The notes beneath the pieces were generated by a model. The model was not told where the DNA came from, made no database searches, and saw nothing but the letters and a program-made list of their open reading frames with translations. A stretch of 33,045 bases of DNA, taken from positions 1 to 33,045 of the forward strand of contig CANROX010000019.1 of assembly GCA_947632335.1 (NCBI GenBank). The letters are read 5' to 3'. This DNA comes from an uncultured Clostridia bacterium. GTDB taxonomy: Bacteria; Bacillota; Clostridia; Oscillospirales; Acutalibacteraceae. The number at the start of each line of letters is the position of its first letter. The stretch's first letter is position 1. This document shows positions 16,039 through 26,735 of the stretch, one piece after another. Made by a program: the position numbers and the translations under genes.

Positions 16039-16683
16039 TTACCTGTTGTTAAGGGCTTCCATAATAAGGGCGTGGGTAGCCTCAATACTGCCCTTGCCGT
16101 CCTTACCTTCAACTTCAATAAGTTTACCCTGGGCCTCATAATAGCCCTTGAGAGGTTCTGTTTCCTTATGATAGGTTTCAAGACGCTTTTTAACTGTATC
16201 TATGTGGTCGTCCTTGCGCTGAATAAGGGCGCCTGTGCAAGCGTCGCAAACTCCCTCAATCTTGGAGGGGTTGTTCTCTGTATGATAGGTTTTGCCACAC
16301 TTTTCACAAACACGGCGTCCGGACATTCTGTTTATGATAACTTCGTCCTTGACTTCAATATCAATTACGCAGTCAATATCTGCGCCCATTGCGTCCAGAG
16401 CCTCGGCCTGAGGAATTGTTCTTGGGAAACCGTCAAGGATATAACCGTTCTTGCAGTCGTCAAGAGCAAGTCTTTCCTTAACAATACCGATAACAACCTG
16501 ATCGGGTACAAGGTCACCGGCCTCCATATAAGCCTTTGCCTTTTTACCCATTTCTGTGCCGGTTTTCAGCGCTTCTCTAATCATATCTCCTGTGGAGATT
16601 GTTGGAATGTTTAATGATTTGCTGACAATTTCAGCTTGTGTGCCTTTACCGGCACCAGGAGCACCTAAAAATATAATTTTCAT
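16039..16683 (-). CDS. adk: Adenylate kinase with zinc lid
   Basis: A 214-residue kinase that interconverts ATP, ADP and AMP. The P-loop is GAPGAGKGT (residues 7-15). ISTGDMIREAL binds AMP, and DGFPRT is the conserved core motif. The LID domain (about 127-165) carries CEKC and, 16 residues later, CDAC, the structural zinc site typical of Gram-positive enzymes. It follows secY by 27 bases. Confidence 0.97.
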   Translation of the reverse strand: MKIIFLGAPGAGKGTQAEIVSKSLNIPTISTGDMIREALKTGTEMGKKAKAYMEAGDLVPDQVVIGIVKERLALDDCKNGYILDGFPRTIPQAEALDAMGADIDCVIDIEVKDEVIINRMSGRRVCEKCGKTYHTENNPSKIEGVCDACTGALIQRKDDHIDTVKKRLETYHKETEPLKGYYEAQGKLIEVEGKDGKGSIEATHALIMEALNNR

Positions 16684-16710
16684 GTTATTTCTCCTATATA
16701 AATCAATTAA

Positions 16711-18015
16711 TTAATCCAGAAATCCCTTATAATGACGCATCATCATCTGAGATTCCATCTGTTTTGAAGTTTCAAGAGCAACACCTACAATGATGATAAC
16801 TGATGTACCGCCCATTGAAAGACCTCTCATATCTGTCAGAGCTGCATATACAAGTGGAAGTAATGCAATCAATGCCAGGAAGAGGGCGCCTATAAGTGTA
16901 ATTCTTGAAAGAATTTTTGAAATAAAATCAACAGTTGGATGACCCGGTCTGATACCCGGGATAGTACCGTTATTCTGCTTTAAGTTGTTTGCCATTTCAA
17001 CCGGATTGTACTGAATGGCTGTGTAGAAATATGCAAAAGCAATAATAAAGATGAAGTAAAGCAGCATATACAGCCAGCCCTCTGTGCTGAATGCGTCAAA
17101 GAAACTTGCCCAGAAACCGCCGCTTGGCTGCCAGAACATCTTAATGGTACTTGGGATTGAAAGAATTGAAGAGGCAAAGATGATAGGAAGAACACCGCCC
17201 AAAGCAACCTTGATTGGAAGGTAGCTTGACTGACCGCCGTACATCTTTCTGCCAACAACACGCTTTGCGTACTGAATTGGGATTCTTCTTTCGGAATCCT
17301 GCATAAATGTAATAACCCAAATAACTCCAAGGAATATTACAATCCAAAGGGGAACAAATACCAGGAATGACTGGTCCTGTTCCATACCCTGCTGCCAGTA
17401 CTGACCCAGGATACTGATTGTGTAAGGGAATCTTGCAATAATACCTGCAAAGAGGAGAATTGAGATACCGTTACCAATACCATGGCTGTTAATCTGTTCG
17501 CCCAGCCACATCATAAGGGCAGTACCTGCTGTAAAAGCAAGAATAATAATAACAGCGGAGTACACAAGGTCAAAGCCCTGGTTGTATGTTGTAACACCGG
17601 AACGGTACAGATACCAGAAGTAAGCGCCGCCCTGGATAAGACCAAGTAGAACTGTTACATAACGGGTAATCTTACCGATTTTCTTTCTGCCCACTTCTCC
17701 CTCTTTGGTCATTCTCTCCAGCGGAGGAATGGCAACGCAGAGGAGCTGCATAATAATTGAGCTGTTGATATATGGTGTAACACCCATTGCGAAAAGGGTT
17801 GCGTTTGAAAAGGCGCCGCCGGAAAGTGTGTTGAGATATGAAAGCATTGAGCCGGAATCGTCAACACCCTTCATAAGCTGACCTAAAGCTCCCATATCCA
17901 GGAAAGGAACAGGAATAATTGAACCGATTCTGAATACCAGAACAATAAGGAGAGTAAAAAGTATCTTTCTTCTTAAATCCGGAATAGCCCAAGCATTTCT
18001 AATTGTCTTAAACAA
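16711..18015 (-). CDS. secY: Protein translocase channel subunit SecY
   Basis: A 434-residue membrane protein with ten transmembrane segments that forms the Sec channel with SecE and SecG. The N-terminal DLRRKILFTLLIVLVFRIGS and the cytoplasmic RRIPIQYAKRVVGRKMYGGQ loop, which contacts the ribosome and SecA, are diagnostic. The gene starts directly after rplO (no gap). Confidence 0.97.
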   Translation of the reverse strand: MFKTIRNAWAIPDLRRKILFTLLIVLVFRIGSIIPVPFLDMGALGQLMKGVDDSGSMLSYLNTLSGGAFSNATLFAMGVTPYINSSIIMQLLCVAIPPLERMTKEGEVGRKKIGKITRYVTVLLGLIQGGAYFWYLYRSGVTTYNQGFDLVYSAVIIILAFTAGTALMMWLGEQINSHGIGNGISILLFAGIIARFPYTISILGQYWQQGMEQDQSFLVFVPLWIVIFLGVIWVITFMQDSERRIPIQYAKRVVGRKMYGGQSSYLPIKVALGGVLPIIFASSILSIPSTIKMFWQPSGGFWASFFDAFSTEGWLYMLLYFIFIIAFAYFYTAIQYNPVEMANNLKQNNGTIPGIRPGHPTVDFISKILSRITLIGALFLALIALLPLVYAALTDMRGLSMGGTSVIIIVGVALETSKQMESQMMMRHYKGFLD

Positions 18016-18459
18016 TTAAATCACCTCAGCCTTTCCCCCTGCCTTTTCGATTGCCTCCTTTGCTTTTTCAGAGAAAGCATCTACTTTAACAGTTAAGCTC
18101 TTTGTCAATTCTCCGTTGCCCAGTATCTTTACACCGTCAAAAGAATTTTTAACAATGCCTGTGTCCCTCAGGGCATTTACATCAACAACTGCGCCGTTTT
18201 CAAACTTTTCTTCAAGTCTGCTGACATTGACGGCAACAATTTTCTTTCTGAAAATGTTGTTGAAACCCCTCTTAGGAATTCTTCTCTGGAGTGGCATCTG
18301 TCCGCCTTCAAAGCCCGGACGAATGCTGCCCCCTGAACGAGCCTTCTGACCTTTCTGACCCTTGCCGGAGGTTTTACCCCAGCCTGAGCCGTGGCCGCGG
18401 CCAATTCTCTTTACGCCCTTTTTAGAGCCTTCTACTGGTGAAAGTTCATGTAATTTCAT
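18016..18459 (-). CDS. rplO: 50S ribosomal protein L15
   Basis: A 147-residue L15, a late-assembling protein that organises 23S rRNA. The Gly/Lys-rich [20 protein letters not shown] stretch is the signature. The start at 18459 has GGGAGGTG at 9-base spacing. An in-frame GTG at 18471 is part of that ribosome binding site and was rejected. It abuts secY. Confidence 0.97.
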   Translation of the reverse strand: MKLHELSPVEGSKKGVKRIGRGHGSGWGKTSGKGQKGQKARSGGSIRPGFEGGQMPLQRRIPKRGFNNIFRKKIVAVNVSRLEEKFENGAVVDVNALRDTGIVKNSFDGVKILGNGELTKSLTVKVDAFSEKAKEAIEKAGGKAEVI

Positions 18460-18476
18460 TTTACTTTGCACCTCCC

Positions 18477-18644
18477 TTAAGCATCAACCTTAACAAGGTG
18501 AACGATTTTTGCAATCTTGCCCTTAGTTGCAGGATTGTCAGGCTGTTCTGTGCAGTCCCCAATCTTTTTAAGGCCAAGTGCATGAGCTGTTGCAATCTGA
18601 TTTTTCTTTGAACCGATAAGGCTCTTTACCAAAGTAATTTTCAT
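18477..18644 (-). CDS. rpmD: 50S ribosomal protein L30
   Basis: A 55-codon gene reading [20 protein letters not shown] and ending [10 protein letters not shown]. The short alpha/beta L30 fold and the ALGLKKIGD core match the family. It binds 23S rRNA domain II. GGGAGG lies 8 bases upstream, and its stop overlaps the ribosome binding region of rplO. Order rpsE-rpmD-rplO is standard. Confidence 0.96.
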   Translation of the reverse strand: MKITLVKSLIGSKKNQIATAHALGLKKIGDCTEQPDNPATKGKIAKIVHLVKVDA

Positions 18645-18659
18645 TTCAGCAACCTCCCA

Positions 18660-19157
18660 TTATAAAATTTCTTTTACTGACTTGCCACGGATTGCGGCAA
18701 CTTCTTCAGCAGTTCTTAAATTTTTAAGTCCCTCAAGTGTAGCGCGAACTACATTACAGGGATTGTTTGAACGCAGAGCCTTTGTTCTGATGTCCTTGAT
18801 GCCAACGGCTTCAACAACTGAACGAACAGGACCGCCTGCGATAACACCGGTACCGGGGGCAGCAGGTTTCATAAGAACTCTGCCTGCGCCGAACTCACCA
18901 ATGATTTCGTGAGGGATTGTTGTGCCTCTTAAAGAAACCTTCATAAGGTTCTTCTTAGCCTCTTCAATACCCTTTCTGATAGCGTCGGGAACTTCGCCTG
19001 CCTTGCCAATGCCAAAGCCTACTGTTCCTTCGCCGTCACCTACAACTACAAGAGCTGCAAACTTATAAATACGACCGCCCTTTACAGTTTTGGAAACACG
19101 GTTTATTGTAACAACTCTTTCTGTAAATCTGTCGTCATTTCTATCATAGTTAGCCAA
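18660..19157 (-). CDS. rpsE: 30S ribosomal protein S5
   Basis: A 165-residue S5, part of the mRNA entry site and of decoding accuracy. The [20 protein letters not shown] segment holds the double-stranded RNA-binding fold and the loop where spectinomycin resistance changes map (VSKTVKGGR). The C-terminal part has the usual [19 protein letters not shown] block. Confidence 0.97.
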   Translation of the reverse strand: MANYDRNDDRFTERVVTINRVSKTVKGGRIYKFAALVVVGDGEGTVGFGIGKAGEVPDAIRKGIEEAKKNLMKVSLRGTTIPHEIIGEFGAGRVLMKPAAPGTGVIAGGPVRSVVEAVGIKDIRTKALRSNNPCNVVRATLEGLKNLRTAEEVAAIRGKSVKEIL

Positions 19158-19175
19158 AGTAATTCCTCCCCTTCC

Positions 19176-19535
19176 TTAGAAATTGAGGCCGCCCTCACGG
19201 GCGCCTTCGGCCAATTCCTTAACACGGCCGTGGTAGATATTACCGCCTCTGTCAAATACAACATTGACGATATTTTTCTCTGCTGCCTTAGCAGCAATGA
19301 GCTTGCCTACTTGTTTTGCTGCCTCTTTGTTTCCGCCGTTGCCGCTAATGCTCTTGTCAAGAGATGAAGCTGCAGCAAGTGTTACACCGGCAACATCGTC
19401 AATTAACTGTGCATAGATGTTGTTGGTTGAACGGAATACACAAAGGCGTGGACATTCAGCCGTACCGCTAACCTTGCCACGAATTCTCTTGTGGCGATTA
19501 AGGCGGGCCTTTTTTGTATCAGGTCTGTTTACCAT
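19176..19535 (-). CDS. rplR: 50S ribosomal protein L18
   Basis: A 119-residue L18 that binds 5S rRNA with L5. Recognised by [20 protein letters not shown], the [15 protein letters not shown] core and the closing [20 protein letters not shown] block. It lies between rplF and rpsE with 18-base gaps on both sides. Confidence 0.97.
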   Translation of the reverse strand: MVNRPDTKKARLNRHKRIRGKVSGTAECPRLCVFRSTNNIYAQLIDDVAGVTLAAASSLDKSISGNGGNKEAAKQVGKLIAAKAAEKNIVNVVFDRGGNIYHGRVKELAEGAREGGLNF

Positions 19536-19553
19536 TTGTCATTCACTCCTTAA

Positions 19554-20096
19554 TTACTTGCCTTTACCGGCTTTACCTTCCTTGCGGCGGATAACTTCGT
19601 CCTTATACTTAATACCCTTGCCCTTATATGGTTCGGGAGGACGCTTTTCTCTAACCTCAGCAGCAAACTGACCTACCTTTTGCTTGTCACATCCGAGGAT
19701 AACAATATTGTTTGGGTCGGGAACTTCAATCTTAATGTCATCGTTTTCTTCAACAATAACCTGATGTGAATAACCAAGGTTCATTACCAGCTTTGTACCC
19801 TGTTTCTGAACTCTGTAACCGACGCCGTTTACTTCAAGCTCCTTCTTATAGCCCTCTGTAACGCCTGTAACCATATTTGCGATTAAAGAGCGTGTAAGGC
19901 CGTGTAAGCTCCTGTTGAGCTTTTCGTCGTCAGGACGCTTAACCTGGACTGCATTGTCATTGATTTCTACTGTCATATTTGGGTGAACAGCCTGTGTAAG
20001 CTGTCCCTTTGGTCCCTTAACAGTAACTACGCCTTCGTCAACTGTAACTGTTACGCCGGCGGGAATATTTATAGGTTTTCTTCCAATTCGAGACAT
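19554..20096 (-). CDS. rplF: 50S ribosomal protein L6
   Basis: A 180-residue L6 with two tandem alpha/beta domains, near the GTPase-associated centre. MSRIGRKPINIPAGV at the start and PPEPYKGKGIKY near the end are the family markers. It follows rpsH by 12 bases. Confidence 0.97.
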   Translation of the reverse strand: MSRIGRKPINIPAGVTVTVDEGVVTVKGPKGQLTQAVHPNMTVEINDNAVQVKRPDDEKLNRSLHGLTRSLIANMVTGVTEGYKKELEVNGVGYRVQKQGTKLVMNLGYSHQVIVEENDDIKIEVPDPNNIVILGCDKQKVGQFAAEVREKRPPEPYKGKGIKYKDEVIRRKEGKAGKGK

Positions 20097-20108
20097 CTCG
20101 GCACCTCC

Positions 20109-20507
20109 TTACCAGATATATGCAAGAACTTCGCCGCCGATATTGGCCTTGCGAGCCTCACGGTCTGTCATGATACCCTTTGATGTTGAAATAATTGCAA
20201 CACCGAGGCCTTTCATAACTCTTGGTAAATTCTCTGCATTGCTGTAGATGCGTAAGCCGGGCTTAGAAACTCTTCTCAGACCTGTGATAACAGGAGTCTT
20301 GTCCTCTGTGTATTTAAGTGTTACCTTAATTACACCCTGCTTACCATCTTCCATTGTTGTAAATTCCTTAATATAGCCTTCGTCAACAAGAATCTGGCAA
20401 ATGGCCTTTTTCATATTTGACGCAGGAATATCAACTGTATCGTGTTTTGCAGAGCTTGCGTTACGGATTCTTGTAAGTAAGTCTGCTATTGTATCAGTAA
20501 TCTGCAT
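20109..20507 (-). CDS. rpsH: 30S ribosomal protein S8
   Basis: A 132-residue S8, a primary binder of the 16S central domain. [14 protein letters not shown] at the start and the closing [22 protein letters not shown] block are diagnostic. In E. coli S8 represses its own operon; no matching RNA site is evident to me here. Confidence 0.97.
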   Translation of the reverse strand: MQITDTIADLLTRIRNASSAKHDTVDIPASNMKKAICQILVDEGYIKEFTTMEDGKQGVIKVTLKYTEDKTPVITGLRRVSKPGLRIYSNAENLPRVMKGLGVAIISTSKGIMTDREARKANIGGEVLAYIW

Positions 20508-20519
20508 AATTGTACCTCC

Positions 20520-20705
20520 TTACCAGCTTGCTTTCTTAACGCCCGGGATTTCACCCTTATAAGCGAGTTCACGGAAGCAGATACGGCAAATACCGTACTT
20601 ACGGAGGTAAGCGTGTGGTCTGCCGCAGATTTTACAGCGGGAGTACTTTCTTGTAGAATACTTAGGCTTTCTCTGCTGTTTTACTTTCATTGCTGTCTTT
20701 GCCAC
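20520..20705 (-). CDS. rpsN: 30S ribosomal protein S14, zinc-binding type Z
   Basis: A 61-residue S14 of the head of the small subunit. [13 protein letters not shown] followed by [10 protein letters not shown] supplies the four zinc cysteines, so it is the short C+ type (rpsZ in some naming). It ends [11 protein letters not shown]. The gap to rpsH is 12 bases. Confidence 0.97.
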   Translation of the reverse strand: MAKTAMKVKQQRKPKYSTRKYSRCKICGRPHAYLRKYGICRICFRELAYKGEIPGVKKASW

Positions 20706-20717
20706 AAATATTCCTCC

Positions 20718-21257
20718 TTACCTTGTGAATGGAGCGCCCATAAGTGATAATAACTCACGGCCCTCTTCGTCTGTTTTGGCTGTGGTAACAAAGCAAATGT
20801 CCATACCACGAACCTTGTCAATCTTATCGTAATCAATTTCAGGGAAAATTAACTGTTCCTTAATTCCCATATTGTAGTTGCCTCTGCCGTCAAAGGAGTT
20901 GCCGTTGATACCTCTGAAGTCTCTGACTCTGGGTAAAGCAACATTGAAAAGACGGTCGATAAATTCGTACATTCTTTCTCCTCTTAATGTTACCTTACAG
21001 CCGATTGGCATACCCTCTCTCAGCTTAAAGTTGGCAACTGATTTTCTTGCCTTACAAACCATTGGCTGCTGGCCTGTAATTGCTCTAAGGTCTGTGCATA
21101 TTGCGTCAATAACCTTTGAGTTTTCCCTGGCCTCTCCGGCGCCTACATTGATAACAACCTTATCAATCTTGGGAATCTGCATTACGCTCTTATAAGAGAA
21201 CTTCTTCATAAGAGCCGGTGCAACTTCCTCATTATAGAAAGTCTTTAGTCTTGCCAT
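20718..21257 (-). CDS. rplE: 50S ribosomal protein L5
   Basis: A 179-residue L5 that binds 5S rRNA and forms the central bridge with S13. [38 protein letters not shown] and the [15 protein letters not shown] segment are diagnostic. Confidence 0.97.
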   Translation of the reverse strand: MARLKTFYNEEVAPALMKKFSYKSVMQIPKIDKVVINVGAGEARENSKVIDAICTDLRAITGQQPMVCKARKSVANFKLREGMPIGCKVTLRGERMYEFIDRLFNVALPRVRDFRGINGNSFDGRGNYNMGIKEQLIFPEIDYDKIDKVRGMDICFVTTAKTDEEGRELLSLMGAPFTR

Positions 21258-21271
21258 GATGAAATCCTCCT

Positions 21272-21592
21272 TTAAATCTGTTCTTTACACTTTGCGCAAA
21301 TGCGGTCCTTTGTGCCGTCTGAGTTTACATTGTGGGCAACTCTTGTAGGCTTCTTGCATCTTGGGCATACAAGCTGAACCTTTGAGGCGTACATAGCGCC
21401 TTCAGCCTTAATGATACCGCCCTGTTCACCCATTTTTCTTGGCTTAACATGCTTGGATACCATATTAATCTTTTCTACGATAACCTTGCCCTCTTTTGGT
21501 GAAACTGCAAGAACTGTGCCCTTTTTGCCTTTGTCCTTACCGCTAATTACTACAACGGTGTCGCCTGTTTTTACATGAACCTTGTTATTCAT
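21272..21592 (-). CDS. rplX: 50S ribosomal protein L24
   Basis: A 106-residue L24, an early assembly initiator at the 5' end of 23S rRNA and near the tunnel exit. The KOW motif is [18 protein letters not shown] (about 11-28). The C-terminal part has CPRC and, further on, CAKC, a four-Cys ribbon common in Firmicutes L24. Confidence 0.97.
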   Translation of the reverse strand: MNNKVHVKTGDTVVVISGKDKGKKGTVLAVSPKEGKVIVEKINMVSKHVKPRKMGEQGGIIKAEGAMYASKVQLVCPRCKKPTRVAHNVNSDGTKDRICAKCKEQI

Positions 21593-21607
21593 AGCTTGAC
21601 ACCTCCA

Positions 21608-21976
21608 TTAAAGTACTTCGGGAGCAAGTGAAAGAATTTTTGTAAAATCCTTTTCACGAAGCTCACGAGCTACCGGTCCGAAAATACGAGTGCCTCTTGG
21701 GCTTTTGTCGTCTTTAATAATAACTGCTGCGTTTTCGTCAAAGCGGATGTAAGTGCCGTCTTCTCTGCGAACACCCTTAGCTGAGCGTACAACAACTGCA
21801 CGAACAACATCACCCTTCTTTACAACGCCGCCTGGTGTTGCTTTTTTAACTGAAGCAACCACAATATCGCCAATGTTGGCATATCTTCTCTTGGTACCGC
21901 CGAGAACACGAATGCACATAAGTTCCTTAGCGCCAGTATTGTCGGCTACCTTGAGATAAGTCTGCTGCTGAATCAC
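21608..21976 (-). CDS. rplN: 50S ribosomal protein L14
   Basis: A 122-residue L14 at the subunit interface, forming a bridge to 16S rRNA. It begins [19 protein letters not shown] and holds [20 protein letters not shown] at the end, both highly conserved. Confidence 0.97.
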   Translation of the reverse strand: MIQQQTYLKVADNTGAKELMCIRVLGGTKRRYANIGDIVVASVKKATPGGVVKKGDVVRAVVVRSAKGVRREDGTYIRFDENAAVIIKDDKSPRGTRIFGPVARELREKDFTKILSLAPEVL

Positions 21977-22005
21977 AGTGTGTTCCTCCTTTTTCTCAAG
22001 CTAAC

Positions 22006-22263
22006 TTATTTAGCTTTCTCAATAATCTCGACTAATCTCCATCTCTTATCCTTGGATAACGGACGAGTTTCCATAATTCTTACTCTGTCGCCCACACCTG
22101 CTGTATTGTTTTCGTCGTGTGCCTTATAGCGAACAGTTCTTTTAATAACCTTGTTATACAGCTTGTGCTTAACGCTGTCTTCGATTGCAACTACAATGGT
22201 CTTATCCATCTTGTCAGATACAACCTTGCCGACAACAGTTCTTCTGTTATTTCTATCGCTCAT
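22006..22263 (-). CDS. rpsQ: 30S ribosomal protein S17
   Basis: An 85-residue S17 with an OB-fold that binds the 5' and central domains of 16S r[22 protein letters not shown] and the later [20 protein letters not shown] are diagnostic. Confidence 0.97.
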   Translation of the reverse strand: MSDRNNRRTVVGKVVSDKMDKTIVVAIEDSVKHKLYNKVIKRTVRYKAHDENNTAGVGDRVRIMETRPLSKDKRWRLVEIIEKAK

Positions 22264-22277
22264 TATTGTATCCTCCC

Positions 22278-22475
22278 TTATTCTTCAGACAATTCATCTT
22301 CACGAAGAATTGTTGAAATGCGTGCAATATCCTTTTTGACTGCCTTAATTCTTGTTGGGTTATCAAGCTGGTTAATTGCAAGCTGAAAACGAAGGTTGAA
22401 AAGCTCTTCTTTAAGGTCCTTTAACTTATTCTGCTGTTCTTCAGTAGAAAGTTCTCTGATTTCCTGTGCTGTCAT
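22278..22475 (-). CDS. rpmC: 50S ribosomal protein L29
   Basis: A 65-residue L29, a helical hairpin next to L23 at the tunnel exit where SRP and trigger factor dock. [20 protein letters not shown] is the family core. The start overlaps the rplP stop by one base (TAATG), implying coupled translation. Confidence 0.96.
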   Translation of the reverse strand: MTAQEIRELSTEEQQNKLKDLKEELFNLRFQLAINQLDNPTRIKAVKKDIARISTILREDELSEE

Positions 22476-22891
22476 TACTTTTCTTCCTCCTTCTTAACAA
22501 ACTTACATTTAACCGGCAGTTTGTTGGCAGCCAAACGCATAGCCTCTCTTGCTGTTGCCTCGTCAACTCCGCCAAGCTCAAACATAACCCTGCCCGGCTT
22601 AACAACTGCTACCCAGTATTCCGGAGCACCTTTACCTTTACCCATTCGGGTTTCGGCAGGTCTTGCTGTAACCGGCTTATCAGGGAAAATCTTAATCCAT
22701 ACCTTACCAAAACGCTTGCAGTAACGCGTCATAGCAACACGGGCTGCTTCAATTTGGTTTGATGTAATCCATGCAGGTTCAGTACTCTGAAGACCGTAAT
22801 CACCGTAAGTAACTTTATTACCTCTCAAAGCCTTACCTGTCATACGACCTCTGTGTACTCTTCTGTACTTTACTCTCTTTGGTAATAACAT
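22475..22891 (-). CDS. rplP: 50S ribosomal protein L16
   Basis: A 138-residue L16 near the A-site tRNA elbow, in the region where L16 changes alter evernimicin sensitivity in other species. [20 protein letters not shown] at the start and [20 protein letters not shown] in the middle are diagnostic. It is coupled to both rpsC and rpmC by one-base TAATG overlaps. Confidence 0.97.
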   Translation of the reverse strand: MLLPKRVKYRRVHRGRMTGKALRGNKVTYGDYGLQSTEPAWITSNQIEAARVAMTRYCKRFGKVWIKIFPDKPVTARPAETRMGKGKGAPEYWVAVVKPGRVMFELGGVDEATAREAMRLAANKLPVKCKFVKKEEEK

Positions 22892-23580
22892 TACTTCTTG
22901 CCTCCTTCTCTGCGAGCCGGACGCTCGGTGCGTTCACTGCGTTTCTGAACACCGCCGATTACTTCGCCATTGTAAATCCAAACCTTAACACCGATTTTAC
23001 CGTATGTTGTGTTTGCCTCTGCAAAGCCGTAGTCAATGTCTGCTCTAAGTGTCTGAAGGGGAATTGTGCCCTCGTGATACTGCTCACTTCTGGCAATTTC
23101 TGCTCCGCCAAGTCTGCCGGAACACATTGTCTTAATACCCTTTGCGCCGAACTTCATACTTCTGCCGATGCTCTGTTTCATGGCACGGCGGAAAGAAATT
23201 CTCTTTTCAAGCTGGAGTGCAATATTCTCAGCAACCAGCTGTGCGTCTAAGTCAGGGTGCTTAACCTCAATAATATTGATGTTTACAGGCTTGTTTAAAA
23301 ACTTTTCGCACTGTAATCTTAACTTTTCAATTTCACTTCCGCCCTTACCGATAATCATACCGGGCTTTGCGCAGTGAATGTGAAGTCTTACTTTCTTGCC
23401 GTCTCTCTCAATTTCAATCTTGGAGATACCTGAGCTGTAAAGCTGTTTCTTTAATACCTTACGAAGGTTGTAGTCTTCAACAAGAGTATCGCCGAAATCC
23501 TTTTTGCTGGCAAACCATCTGGAATCCCAGTCTTTAATTATACCTACACGCAGACCGTGTGGATTAACTTTCTGTCCCAT
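22891..23580 (-). CDS. rpsC: 30S ribosomal protein S3
   Basis: A 229-residue S3 of the mRNA entry channel with helicase function. [14 protein letters not shown] starts it. A KH domain includes [14 protein letters not shown] (about 73-86), and the C-terminal domain holds [12 protein letters not shown]. The tail is strongly basic. Confidence 0.97.
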   Translation of the reverse strand: MGQKVNPHGLRVGIIKDWDSRWFASKKDFGDTLVEDYNLRKVLKKQLYSSGISKIEIERDGKKVRLHIHCAKPGMIIGKGGSEIEKLRLQCEKFLNKPVNINIIEVKHPDLDAQLVAENIALQLEKRISFRRAMKQSIGRSMKFGAKGIKTMCSGRLGGAEIARSEQYHEGTIPLQTLRADIDYGFAEANTTYGKIGVKVWIYNGEVIGGVQKRSERTERPARREGGKK

Positions 23581-23598
23581 AGTACTACAAACCCTCCT

Positions 23599-23934
23599 TT
23601 ATTCTTTCTCTTTGAGCACAAGACTGATGTGAGATGTTTTCTTATCAATCCTGTATGCTCTGCCATGGGCTCTCGGTCTGATTCTCTTGAGAATCGGGCC
23701 CTGGCTTACTGAACATTCTGCAACATAAAGTGCAGATGTATCCATATCGTGGTTATTCTCAGCATTTGCTACTGCTGACTTGAGCAGCTTGAGAAGTGGC
23801 TGGCAAGCGGCCTTTGGGGTATGCTCGAGAATAGCCTTTGCAAGTTTAGCGTCCTTACCTCTGATAAGGTCAAGTACAACTGAAACCTTACGAGGTGAAA
23901 TGCGGACATATTTTGCATATGCTTTTGCTTCCAT
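23599..23934 (-). CDS. rplV: 50S ribosomal protein L22
   Basis: A 111-residue L22 whose long beta-hairpin lines the exit tunnel and affects macrolide action. [20 protein letters not shown] and the hairpin tip [20 protein letters not shown] are diagnostic. No macrolide-type change is obvious by eye. Confidence 0.97.
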   Translation of the reverse strand: MEAKAYAKYVRISPRKVSVVLDLIRGKDAKLAKAILEHTPKAACQPLLKLLKSAVANAENNHDMDTSALYVAECSVSQGPILKRIRPRAHGRAYRIDKKTSHISLVLKEKE

Positions 23935-23952
23935 CTTGCTTACTCCTTCCGC

Positions 23953-24225
23953 TTATTTAGATGTCTTGCTGCCGGCGTGACCTCTGAATGTTCTTGTTGG
24001 TGCAAACTCACCCAGCTTGTGACCAACCATATCTTCGGTTACATATACCGGAACATGCTTGCGTCCGTCATGGACTGCAAATGTGTGACCTACAAATTCA
24101 GGGAAAATTGTTGAGCTTCTTGACCATGTCTTGAGAATTCTCTTTTCTCCCTTTTCGTTCATATCAATGACTCTTTCGAGCAGCTTAGGCTGGACAAAAG
24201 GGCCCTTTTTAGTACTTCTACTCAT
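23953..24225 (-). CDS. rpsS: 30S ribosomal protein S19
   Basis: A 90-residue S19 of the 30S head. [19 protein letters not shown] at the start and [19 protein letters not shown] near the end are highly conserved. Gap of 22 bases from rplB. Confidence 0.97.
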   Translation of the reverse strand: MSRSTKKGPFVQPKLLERVIDMNEKGEKRILKTWSRSSTIFPEFVGHTFAVHDGRKHVPVYVTEDMVGHKLGEFAPTRTFRGHAGSKTSK

Positions 24226-24247
24226 ATTAAATTAAGCTCCTTCCGTC

Positions 24248-25081
24248 TTACTTACCGTTTCTTCTTCTTACAATTAACTTGTCAGAAGCCTTGTGGTGTT
24301 TACGAGTTTTATAACCAAGAGCAGGTTTGCCCCAAGGTGTGCATGGACCCGGGCGTCCTACAGGGGACTTACCCTCACCACCGCCGTGCGGATGGTCGTT
24401 AGGATTCATTACAGAACCTCTTACTGTTGGTCTCCAACCCATATTTCTCTTTCTTCCGGCCTTACCGATTTTAACATTCTCGTGGTCTGCGTTGCCTACA
24501 ACACCGATTGTAGCCATACAGCCGGCAGGAACGTTTCTGAGTTCGCCGGAGGGAAGTCTTAAAAGAGCCATACCGTTTTCCTTAGCCATAAGCTGTGCCA
24601 TATTGCCTGCTGAACGGGCAACCTGGGCGCCTCTGCCGGGATAAAGCTCAATATTGTGAATAAATGTACCTGTTGGGATTGCCTCCAAAGGTAATGCGTT
24701 GCCCGGCTTAATATCAGCTGTAGGACCGGCAACAACTGTGTCCCCTACCTTTAATCCCTGTGGTGCAATAATATATGACTTTTCGCCGTCCTCGTACTGG
24801 ATTAAAGCGATAAATGCTGAACGGTTAGGGTCATATTCAAGGGTCTTAACCGTTGCAGGAATGTCAAACTTCTGTCTTTTAAAATCAATTACTCTGTACT
24901 TTCTGCGGTTACCGCCGCCTCTGTGGCGAACAGTAATTCTACCGTAGGAGTTACGACCCGCATTCTTCTTAATGGGTTCAAGTAAACTCTTTTCAGGTGA
25001 TACCTTTGAAAGAAGTGAGTAATCAGTAACCGACATATTACGACGAGCGTTTGTGGTCGGCTTATATACCTTAATGGCCAT
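24248..25081 (-). CDS. rplB: 50S ribosomal protein L2
   Basis: A 277-residue L2, needed for subunit association and for the peptidyl transferase centre. [20 protein letters not shown] and the C-terminal [19 protein letters not shown] (with the conserved His) identify it. A 91-base gap separates it from rplW, the widest within the first part of the operon. Confidence 0.97.
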   Translation of the reverse strand: MAIKVYKPTTNARRNMSVTDYSLLSKVSPEKSLLEPIKKNAGRNSYGRITVRHRGGGNRRKYRVIDFKRQKFDIPATVKTLEYDPNRSAFIALIQYEDGEKSYIIAPQGLKVGDTVVAGPTADIKPGNALPLEAIPTGTFIHNIELYPGRGAQVARSAGNMAQLMAKENGMALLRLPSGELRNVPAGCMATIGVVGNADHENVKIGKAGRKRNMGWRPTVRGSVMNPNDHPHGGGEGKSPVGRPGPCTPWGKPALGYKTRKHHKASDKLIVRRRNGK

Positions 25082-25172
25082 GTGATTTCACTCTCCTCAT
25101 GATGGCTTTGCGGGGAATTCCCCCATACATTCTGCCTATATATATTAGTATAGTAATTTTAATATTTTAGGC
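25082..25172 (-). other. rplW-rplB spacer with GGGGAATTCCCC palindrome
   Basis: A 91-base spacer where neighbours have 12-30 bases. It is AT-rich next to rplW, with TATATATA-like stretches that could serve as a -10, and it holds a 12-base palindrome near 25113-25124. An internal promoter or an RNA control site is possible; I cannot decide. Confidence 0.3.
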
Positions 25173-25463
25173 TTACATCATGCCTTCAAAAAATTCAATG
25201 CTCTTGCTGTCCTGTGTAAGTGTAACAATAGCTTTTTTCCAAGACTTTGTGTAACCCTGTGTTCTGCCCTGTCTTTTAAGACGGCCACGAACACTTACTG
25301 TGTTAACCTTTGCTACCTTTACCTTAAAGGCCTTTTCTACTGCATTTGCAATATCAATCTTGGTAGCTGTCTTAGCAACCTCAAAGGTGTACTTCTTTTC
25401 TGCAATACCCATCATTGATTTTTCTGTAATAATGGGGCGGATAATAATATCGTGTGCTAACAT
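25173..25463 (-). CDS. rplW: 50S ribosomal protein L23
   Basis: A 96-residue L23 at the tunnel exit, the docking site for trigger factor and [23 protein letters not shown] is the family opening, followed by the [20 protein letters not shown] loop. Its ATG overlaps the rplD stop by one base. Confidence 0.97.
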   Translation of the reverse strand: MLAHDIIIRPIITEKSMMGIAEKKYTFEVAKTATKIDIANAVEKAFKVKVAKVNTVSVRGRLKRQGRTQGYTKSWKKAIVTLTQDSKSIEFFEGMM

Positions 25464-26086
25464 TATGCGTACACCTCCTCAATCTTCTTAATAGATTCCT
25501 CTGTAAATACAACCTTATCTGCGTTGAGAATGTCATAAACATTAATTTCGTTGTGCTGACAGGTCTTTACACCCGGAATGTTATTAGCTGACTTTATTAC
25601 CTTGCTGTCAACCTCGGGAAGAACAATAAGAGTTTTCTTCTCAGAGCCGATAGCCTTGAGCATTTCAACCATAGTCTTTGTCTTGTAGTCGTCAAGTGCA
25701 ATCTTATCCACTACAATAATCTCATCTGCTGAAACCTTTGAAGATAATGCGGACTTCATAGCAAGTCTTCTTACCTTTTTATTTACACTGAAGCTGTAAT
25801 TCCTTGGCTTTGGAGCAAAAACTACACCGCCGTGTGTCCACTGGGGAGCTCTTGTAGAACCCTGTCTTGCACGGCCTGTTCCCTTCTGTCTCCATGGCTT
25901 TCTTCCGCCGCCTGATACCTCTGAACGGGTTAAAGCGCTCTGTGTACCCTGACGCTGGTTAGCGAGATAGAGAACTACCATCTGATGCATTACTGCCTCG
26001 TTGGGTTCAATGGCGAAAACGCTGTCCATAAGCTCTATTGTCTTTGCCTTGGAACCTTTCATATCTACAACATTAATACTTGGCAT
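25463..26086 (-). CDS. rplD: 50S ribosomal protein L4
   Basis: A 207-residue L4 whose loop reaches into the exit tunnel ([20 protein letters not shown], about residues 66-85). In E. coli L4 also represses the S10 operon through the leader RNA, which is relevant to the long leader upstream here. Gap of 16 bases to rplC. Confidence 0.97.
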   Translation of the reverse strand: MPSINVVDMKGSKAKTIELMDSVFAIEPNEAVMHQMVVLYLANQRQGTQSALTRSEVSGGGRKPWRQKGTGRARQGSTRAPQWTHGGVVFAPKPRNYSFSVNKKVRRLAMKSALSSKVSADEIIVVDKIALDDYKTKTMVEMLKAIGSEKKTLIVLPEVDSKVIKSANNIPGVKTCQHNEINVYDILNADKVVFTEESIKKIEEVYA

Positions 26087-26102
26087 TTGTAGTCCCCCTT
26101 TC

Positions 26103-26735
26103 TTAAGCCTTTACAGAATCTTTAATTACTACGATGCCTTTGTTAGGGCCCGGAATAGCGCCCTTAATGGCAACCAGATTGTTTTCCGGGTCAATCATAA
26201 CAATTTCAAGATTCTGAACTGTTACCTTTTCGGCTCCTAAGTGGCCTGCCATCTTCTTTCCCTTAAATACACGGGATGGTGATGAACAGCAACCCATAGA
26301 ACCGCCGTCTCTTACGCAAGGACCTGAACCGTGGGTTTCCTTAAGTCTTTGGAAATTCCATCTCTTAATAACGCCTGCAAAGCCCTTACCCTTGCTCTTG
26401 CCGGTAACATCTACCTTGTTACCAACTTCAAATACATCTGCTTTTACAATGTCGCCTACATTATAAGCCTCTGTGTCCTCAAACTTAAATTCCTTAAGAT
26501 ACTTCTTTGGAGCAACATCAGCCTTGTCAAAATGACCTTTCATAGGCTTGTTTACCTTGTTTGGCTTCATATCGCCGTAGCCCATCTGGACTGCTGCGTA
26601 GCCGTCATTTTCAACTGTCTTTTTCATTGAAACAACACAAGGACCTGCTTCAACAACAGTTACGGGAACAAAGCGTCCCTTTTCGTCGAAAATCTGAGTC
26701 ATACCGACTTTCTTTCCGATTAATGCCTTTTGCAT
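26103..26735 (-). CDS. rplC: 50S ribosomal protein L3
   Basis: A 210-residue L3, one of the earliest assembly proteins, with a loop reaching the peptidyl transferase centre ([20 protein letters not shown]). It begins [20 protein letters not shown]. The GCC pair in the central loop is slightly unusual beside the common GAC form. Confidence 0.97.
   Translation of the reverse strand: MQKALIGKKVGMTQIFDEKGRFVPVTVVEAGPCVVSMKKTVENDGYAAVQMGYGDMKPNKVNKPMKGHFDKADVAPKKYLKEFKFEDTEAYNVGDIVKADVFEVGNKVDVTGKSKGKGFAGVIKRWNFQRLKETHGSGPCVRDGGSMGCCSSPSRVFKGKKMAGHLGAEKVTVQNLEIVMIDPENNLVAIKGAIPGPNKGIVVIKDSVKA

Noticed and set aside
16012-16614. 200-codon plus-strand frame antisense to adk
   Set aside because: adk is certain on the other strand, and the antisense frame has no ribosome binding site or family resemblance.
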